DNA from: an uncultured Prochlorococcus sp.
GTDB taxonomy: Bacteria; Cyanobacteriota; Cyanobacteriia; PCC-6307; Cyanobiaceae
Assembly: GCA_902576415.1 (NCBI GenBank)
Contig: CACGVZ010000001.1
Span: 62,001-126,000 of the forward strand
Reading direction: 5' to 3'
Length of the DNA: 64,000 nucleotides
Position numbers and translations under genes: made by a program
The notes under the pieces: generated by a model
The model's database searches: none
What the model saw: only the letters and a program-made list of their open reading frames with translations
Told to the model about the DNA's origin: nothing
Shown here: positions 59,326 through 64,000 of the stretch, piece by piece
Layout: every line of letters starts with the position of its first letter
Position numbering within the stretch: position 1 is the stretch's first letter

Positions 59326-60165
59326 ATGAAAATTGGAATAGTAGGATTAGGTTTAATTGGCGGTTCTTTGGGATTAAAACTCCAAAGTCTTAATCATACA
59401 ATTTATGGAATAGCAAATAATGAATTTAATGAAAAAAAAGCTAAGGAAAAAAAACTTGCAAATTTTGTTAGTTGTAATCTGAACTTATTAAAAAAATGTG
59501 AGCTCATTATTTTGGCATTGCCTATCAAAGATTTGATCAGTCCATCTGAACGATTAGTAGCATCAATACCTCAAGAAACAATAATAACTGATGTAGGCTC
59601 TATTAAAGAACCAATAGTAAATAAATGGGAAAAATTACATCCTCTATTTGTAGGATCTCATCCAATGGCAGGAACAGAAAAAAAAGGAGTTGATTCAGGT
59701 TTTGAAGATCTTTTTAAAAATGCACAATGGACTATAACCCCAACACAAAATAGTGATCTTAATGCAGTCAGAACTATTTCCGAACTAATAAAATCAATGG
59801 ATTGTGAAATTTGCCAAGCTTCTCCAAAAGAGCATGATGAAGCAGTATCTCTAATTTCTCATTTGCCTATATTTTTAGCTTCTGCACTAATTGAAACTGC
59901 ACATACAAAAAATAATCAATCTTTATTAGGTATCACACAAAAACTTGCTGCTACAGGATTTGCTGATACTTCGAGAGTTGGCGGAGGCAATGAACAACTA
60001 GGCTTAGATTTAGCTATTAATAATCAGATTAATGTTTTAAATGCCATAAATAATTTTAAAAATAAGCTTAATACACTGGAATCTCTTATTAAAGAAAAAA
60101 ATTGGGAATTACTTTCTAACAAACTTGCTGAAGCAAAAGAAATCAGACAAAATTTTATAAACTAA
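59326..60165 (+). CDS. tyrA: Arogenate/prephenate dehydrogenase
   Basis: A 279-residue TyrA. The dinucleotide-binding loop GLGLIGGSLGLKL is at 6-18; an invariant-type His is in FVGSHPMAGTEKKG and the catalytic SLISHLPIF stretch is near 178-186. Most cyanobacteria use arogenate and NADP in tyrosine synthesis; the cofactor cannot be read with confidence. pheA (9511-10356) provides the other branch. Its end overlaps the convergent desaturase gene by 11 bases. Confidence 0.93.
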   Translation: MKIGIVGLGLIGGSLGLKLQSLNHTIYGIANNEFNEKKAKEKKLANFVSCNLNLLKKCELIILALPIKDLISPSERLVASIPQETIITDVGSIKEPIVNKWEKLHPLFVGSHPMAGTEKKGVDSGFEDLFKNAQWTITPTQNSDLNAVRTISELIKSMDCEICQASPKEHDEAVSLISHLPIFLASALIETAHTKNNQSLLGITQKLAATGFADTSRVGGGNEQLGLDLAINNQINVLNAINNFKNKLNTLESLIKEKNWELLSNKLAEAKEIRQNFIN

Positions 60166-61660
60166 AATTTTCTATACCTTTGGAAGCTAAAATTTGCCTT
60201 ACAACCATTAATGCAGACTGACTTACACCAGCGGTCCCCTCTCCTGGATAAATGGAATCTCCACATAGCCACAACCCTTCAAAAGGAGTCCTACTTGATA
60301 GTCCAAAAATACCAAAAATATCTGGTTTTTGACCAAGCCCGCCTACTATTCCATTAGGTCTATTTGTCCATTTTTCAAATCCCAATGGAGTTGCTAATTC
60401 CCTATGCAGCCAATTTTCGGTATCAATATCAAATTGACTTTCCAATTCAAGAGATATTTTTTTCATAAAATCATTTTTCTTGTTTAAGTAAGTTTGTTTA
60501 TCTAGATCAAACCAATCCTTAGTCTTGGTAAAGATACTTGCAATTAGAGTAACCTCACCTTTTGGTGCTCTTCCATCACCATCCTCACTAATTGATACAA
60601 ATAGAGAATTAAATTCTTTCGAAACAAATTGATAATGATTAGAGAAAGTTTTTTTTATATGTTGTTTTTTTAATGCTGAATAAAAAACTATAGCTCCACT
60701 TGGATCAGGTAAATTATTAAGTCGATTTTTATAATTTTTTTTTCTTTTTAAAGGATCTTTCAAATGTTTGAGCAAAGATTGAGGTGGGGCAGTATATATC
60801 AAATCTTTTGCTTGGTAAATAAAAGATTCTTTTTTCGAATTAGCAGATACTTTCCAACACTTGTTTACGTCATCAAAATTTATAGAATTAACTTTTTGTC
60901 CAAAAATTAGATTTACTCCAGTTTTAATCAATGAACTTTCTAAAGATTCACTTAAAGACTGCATAGATTTTTTAAGATGCCATAGACCATGAGGCTGTTG
61001 ACACATCTGAAGTACAGTGGATCCATATAATGCTGCGGTATTATAAACGTCCTCTTGAGAATAAAGTTTTAGTTGAAGATTTAAGAATTTAATTAGTCGC
61101 TCATTATTGGATAATCCACATATCCTCAATAAATCAAAAATAGTAGATTTAAGTAAGATACCTGTCAAAAGGTTTGAAGGGACTAGTGCTTTAAGAAGTT
61201 GAGAAAAATCCCAAAAATTACTAATTGGCAATACTGGATTATTATTTGCAAAAATCCAATTACTTTGATGTATGAGGGTACAAAGATTCCAAAATTTACT
61301 ACTTCCAGGAAACTGCATTTCTTGTTCAGCGATCCATTTACTTTTTTCATACCAAATTGATATTGGTTTAAAACCATCTTTTAAATCAACAATGCAAGCA
61401 GGGTCTAAAATACTGGCTTCAGGCGATGGAATATCTAAAAAATCAAAAATTCTAGAATGTATTCCTCCTTTCTCTAAACCAGCAACCTGAGTTGCGCCAA
61501 CATCGAAAGTATAATTCTTTCTTTTAAAAGTACCGGCACATCCTCCGGCTTGAGTATGAGATTCGATTAAAGTCACTGATAAGCCTTGTTTTGATAAAAT
61601 CGCTGCAGAAGTTAGTCCTGCTATACCGGCGCCTACAACAATAACTTCAGACTTTCTCAT
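60155..61660 (-). CDS. crtD: CrtD-like carotenoid desaturase/isomerase family oxidoreductase
   Basis: A 501-residue FAD-dependent oxidoreductase of the CrtI/CrtISO superfamily. The FAD-binding GAGIAGLTSAAIL is at 10-22 and SVTLIESHTQAGGCAGTF follows. The C-terminal consensus LWLCGDSIYPGEGTAGVSQSALMVVRQI is the FAD motif. A cyanobacterial CrtD (C-3',4' desaturase) assignment is from pattern memory; a CrtH isomerase is the main alternative. Its start is 5 bases from the divergent fructosamine kinase-like gene. Confidence 0.7.
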   Translation of the reverse strand: MRKSEVIVVGAGIAGLTSAAILSKQGLSVTLIESHTQAGGCAGTFKRKNYTFDVGATQVAGLEKGGIHSRIFDFLDIPSPEASILDPACIVDLKDGFKPISIWYEKSKWIAEQEMQFPGSSKFWNLCTLIHQSNWIFANNNPVLPISNFWDFSQLLKALVPSNLLTGILLKSTIFDLLRICGLSNNERLIKFLNLQLKLYSQEDVYNTAALYGSTVLQMCQQPHGLWHLKKSMQSLSESLESSLIKTGVNLIFGQKVNSINFDDVNKCWKVSANSKKESFIYQAKDLIYTAPPQSLLKHLKDPLKRKKNYKNRLNNLPDPSGAIVFYSALKKQHIKKTFSNHYQFVSKEFNSLFVSISEDGDGRAPKGEVTLIASIFTKTKDWFDLDKQTYLNKKNDFMKKISLELESQFDIDTENWLHRELATPLGFEKWTNRPNGIVGGLGQKPDIFGIFGLSSRTPFEGLWLCGDSIYPGEGTAGVSQSALMVVRQILASKGIENFSL

Positions 61661-61664
61661 TAAA

Positions 61665-62543
61665 ATGCAAAAATTATCTCCTATTGAAATTAACGAAATT
61701 TGTGAAGAATTAGGTGAAACCTATCCAAAAAGTATTGAACAAGTACATGGTGGTGATATTCATAGTGCATGGCGAATAGAATTCTCAAACAAAAAGTTAT
61801 TCCTTAAAAGAAACATTAGAAACAAAAAATTTCTTGATTTTGAAAAATATTGTCTCCAAAATTTAAGAAAATATATTAGTCAAGAAAACTTAGTTATTCC
61901 TGAAGTTATTGCATATAAAAATATAAAAAATATAGAGATTCTTTTAATTGAATGGATAGATATGCTTAACTTTGACCAAAAAAAACTTGGAAAAGGTTTA
62001 GGTGAATTGCATCTAAAATCGGCTGAATCTAATCACAAAATGTTTGGGTTTCCAGTTGAGGGTTTTATCGGAACAACAGATCAGAAGAAAGGCTTGGAAG
62101 ATAATTGGATAGATTGTTTTTTAAACTTAAGAATAATACCTCAATTATTAATTCTTAAACCAAAGACTTTAGATAAAGAAATCATAAATAAAGTTAAAGA
62201 AAAAATTAAAACAGAATTACAGAATCATGAACCAATAAATGCTCTAGTTCATGGTGATTTGTGGTCAGGAAATGTAGGAACGGAAAAAAATGGTAAGGGA
62301 GTTATCTTTGACCCTGCATCTTGGTGGGCAGATAATGAAGTAGATATAGCTATGACAAAATTATTTGGAGGTTTTAAAAAAGAATTTTATGAAGAATATC
62401 ATAAAATTTTTCCTATAAAAAAAGGATTTGAAAAAAGAATTATTATTTATAATTTTTACCACATATTGAATCACGCCAATATGTTTGGAGGAGGGTATTT
62501 AAAACAAGTTAAAGATTACGTAAAAGCAATACTAAAAATGTAA
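61665..62543 (+). CDS. Fructosamine kinase family protein
   Basis: A 292-residue kinase-like protein. Key segments are VHGGDIHSAWRIE at the N-terminus, the catalytic LVHGDLWSGNVG (Asp at about 197) and the metal-binding FDPASWW. This fits the FN3K/ketosamine-3-kinase family, which phosphorylates sugar adducts on amines so that they break down, a protein-repair role. Substrate not proven. It starts 5 bases from the divergent crtD-like gene. Confidence 0.88.
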   Translation: MQKLSPIEINEICEELGETYPKSIEQVHGGDIHSAWRIEFSNKKLFLKRNIRNKKFLDFEKYCLQNLRKYISQENLVIPEVIAYKNIKNIEILLIEWIDMLNFDQKKLGKGLGELHLKSAESNHKMFGFPVEGFIGTTDQKKGLEDNWIDCFLNLRIIPQLLILKPKTLDKEIINKVKEKIKTELQNHEPINALVHGDLWSGNVGTEKNGKGVIFDPASWWADNEVDIAMTKLFGGFKKEFYEEYHKIFPIKKGFEKRIIIYNFYHILNHANMFGGGYLKQVKDYVKAILKM

Positions 62544-62550
62544 TATTAAA

Positions 62551-62916
62551 CTATCCTAAATATGTTTTTTTTAGATTTTGTACTTTATCTAAAACAGCTT
62601 CACGATTTTCACTGGTACGAAGATTCTGCCAGCTCCATTGACCTACAACAATGACGCCTAGTAGTTCAAGTAAACCTGGAAGAATTGGGAAAAAGTTAAT
62701 CGTGTCGATGACAACTTTAATTATGATCTGAGCTATTACGACAACAGCGATTATGCCTGCCGCTTTGCCATACTTACCCATTTGAGTCCAATCAACATTA
62801 CCAAGGGTTTCGTTGACTTTACCCATAACATCAGAGTACTTCTCTGAAAAGCCTTTGGTTTCTGAGCTTGTATCGGAGCCGGAGTCTTGATTTGACTCTG
62901 GAGTGTTATCACTCAT
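62551..62916 (-). CDS. CAAD-domain thylakoid membrane protein (CurT-like)
   Basis: A 121-residue protein with an acidic, Ser-rich first 45 residues and an amphipathic stretch, then two membrane segments (about 51-72 and 74-93: IIAVVVIAQIIIKVVIDTI, then LPGLLELLGVIVVGQWSW). This is the CAAD domain, first seen fused to some cyanobacterial aminoacyl-tRNA synthetases and shared with CURT1 proteins that bend thylakoids. A role in thylakoid shape is inferred by homology. Confidence 0.85.
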   Translation of the reverse strand: MSDNTPESNQDSGSDTSSETKGFSEKYSDVMGKVNETLGNVDWTQMGKYGKAAGIIAVVVIAQIIIKVVIDTINFFPILPGLLELLGVIVVGQWSWQNLRTSENREAVLDKVQNLKKTYLG

Positions 62917-63208
62917 GAATTCAGTAAACTTAATATATGAACCAGACAGTATCGGAAAAATTGCCCGTTGACTACCTTTTTGTTGTGCAAAATTCCGAAC
63001 CGAAACATTTTGTATTTTTTTAGATGTATTGGTTTATAAAGTTTTTGAAGATATTTCAACTAAAAATTGCTTTATAAAAACTTCACATTATCATCTAGTT
63101 CTAACAAAAACATTAATAAATCCAAGTTGTAGGACAATTTTTCAAGGCTAAAAAAATTTTTTTAATTATTATATTTTCATAGTTTAATTTGTAAATTAGA
63201 TAAGTAGC
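62917..63208. other. CAAD gene-moeB divergent spacer
   Basis: A 292-base AT-rich gap between divergent genes. It contains an A/T-run pair near 63150-63165. I see no credible small gene, RNA or strong inverted repeat. Promoters for both neighbours must lie here. Confidence 0.4.
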
Positions 63209-64000
63209 ATGACTAAAGGTATCAAATTTAATTCCTTAAATACAGATGAAAAAGAAAGATACCAAAAACATTTAAGCCTCAAAGAGATAGGTTATGAAGG
63301 CCAAATAAGACTAAAAAACAGCTCTGTACTATGTATTGGAGCAGGTGGGCTTGGTTCTTCCGCTTTGCTTTATATGGCAGCAGCGGGAATTGGGAAAATT
63401 GGAATAGTAGATAATGATCAAGTTGAGAAGTCTAATCTCCAAAGACAGATAATTCACGAAACAAATACTATCGGGAATCTTAAAATTGATTCTGCCAGGG
63501 AAAGAATAAAAAAATTTAATCCTAATACTGAATTATTAACATTTGCAGAAAGAATTTACCCTAATAATGCATTAGAAATAATTCGAGAATTTGATATTAT
63601 TTGTGATTGTTCAGATAACTTTAGTACTAGATATTTAATAAATGATGCATGCCTACTACTAAATAAACCTCTTGTCTTTGGAAGCGTACAAGGCTTTGAA
63701 GGGCAAGTGAGTGTTTTTAATTTACATAAAGAAAGTCCTAATTTAAGAGATTTGCTTCCAGAATCACCTTCAAAAAATGCTATCCCAAGTTGTTCAGATT
63801 TTGGAGTTGTGGGCGTTTCAACTGGTTTAATAGGAATTTTTCAAGTAAATGAAATCATTAAAATCATTTTGAAAAAAGGTGAAATTTTAGATGGCAAAAT
63901 TTTGATTTTTGATCTGTTAAATATGAATATGAAAAAATTAAATCTAAAAAGTGATCAGGTAAATAAGCAAATAAAAAATCTTTCCCAGTTTATAGATTTT
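63209..64000 (+). CDS. moeB: MoeB/ThiF-family adenylyltransferase, 3' truncated
   Basis: An open frame of 264 codons from the ATG at 63209 to the window edge, with no stop. The ATP-binding loop GAGGLGSSA lies near 49-57, followed by IVDNDQVEKSNLQRQIIH and DCSDNFSTRY, with the catalytic-type PSCSDFGVVGV segment. This matches MoeB/ThiF enzymes that adenylate the C-terminus of MoaD or ThiS for sulfur transfer to molybdopterin or thiamine. The E. coli MoeB zinc CxxC near residue 172 is replaced by NLRD. A C-terminal rhodanese domain, if present, lies outside the window. Confidence 0.88.
   Translation, partial: MTKGIKFNSLNTDEKERYQKHLSLKEIGYEGQIRLKNSSVLCIGAGGLGSSALLYMAAAGIGKIGIVDNDQVEKSNLQRQIIHETNTIGNLKIDSARERIKKFNPNTELLTFAERIYPNNALEIIREFDIICDCSDNFSTRYLINDACLLLNKPLVFGSVQGFEGQVSVFNLHKESPNLRDLLPESPSKNAIPSCSDFGVVGVSTGLIGIFQVNEIIKIILKKGEILDGKILIFDLLNMNMKKLNLKSDQVNKQIKNLSQFIDF

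Noticed and set aside
1-64000. CRISPR arrays, insertion sequences, prophage genes, rRNA operons
   Set aside because: No regularly spaced repeats, transposases, phage structural genes or rRNA sequences were seen. The resolvase-like gene lacks any mobile partner.

Overview
The window is a contiguous piece of a small, AT-rich, gene-dense cyanobacterial chromosome. PsaA, PsaB, PsaL, PsaI, NdhN, LdpA, ferredoxin-dependent glutamate synthase, LL-diaminopimelate aminotransferase, a CbiG-CobJ fusion and a CAAD-domain protein together indicate a cyanobacterium. The strong AT bias, short spacers, frequent TTG/GTG starts and gene order fit high-light Prochlorococcus. I cannot name the strain. Apart from a recombinase-like gene whose active site is changed, I see no CRISPR array, insertion sequence, prophage or rRNA.

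Layout. Positions 1-2937 hold the end of a DUF3493-like gene, tRNA-Thr(CGU) and two very AT-rich glycosyltransferase genes. Positions 3045-11950 hold core metabolism and RNA turnover: a radical SAM protein, clpS, dapL, rne-rnhB, a DUF1997 gene, pheA, a plastoquinone/tocopherol methyltransferase and a Lon-N-domain protein. Positions 12006-16717 are the str-type cluster on the minus strand (rpsL, rpsG, fusA, tuf, rpsJ). Positions 16913-22681 hold the large Fd-GOGAT gene, an abutting YciI-like gene and lipA.

Positions 22973-25528 are the least ordinary stretch: a resolvase-like protein with a changed active site, a small acidic protein, a serine hydrolase of the penicillin-binding/beta-lactamase type, and an NlpC/P60 peptidase. 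Photosystem I genes follow (psaI-psaL, then psaA-psaB with a clear terminator), with a membrane-bound glycosyltransferase between them. Positions 32783-37431 hold cobalamin synthesis (cbiG-cobJ), a HAD phosphatase, tRNA-Ser(GCU), alr and an HNH nuclease.

Positions 37445-53565 are one long minus-strand run: the merged S10-spc-alpha ribosomal cluster from rplC to rplQ, with secY, adk and rpoA, continuing into truA, rplM, rpsI, rpmE and prfA. The rpmJ gene (38 codons) is included. Both L36 and L31 lack most of the zinc-binding cysteines. The last part, 53846-64000, holds ndhN-ldpA, tRNA-Gln(UUG), a HAD protein, recA, a DUF2839 gene, a degenerate DinG-like helicase, tyrA, a CrtD-like desaturase, a fructosamine-kinase-like gene, a CAAD/CurT protein and the start of moeB, cut by the window edge.

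Most genes are housekeeping. The observations worth following are the resolvase-like/acidic-protein pair, the head-to-head cell-wall enzyme genes with no intergenic space, perfect inverted repeats at tuf-rpsJ, rplX-rplE, upstream of rplC and upstream of psaA, and the zinc-free ribosomal proteins. I did not find a clearly new multi-gene system; the 22973-25528 stretch is the best candidate.
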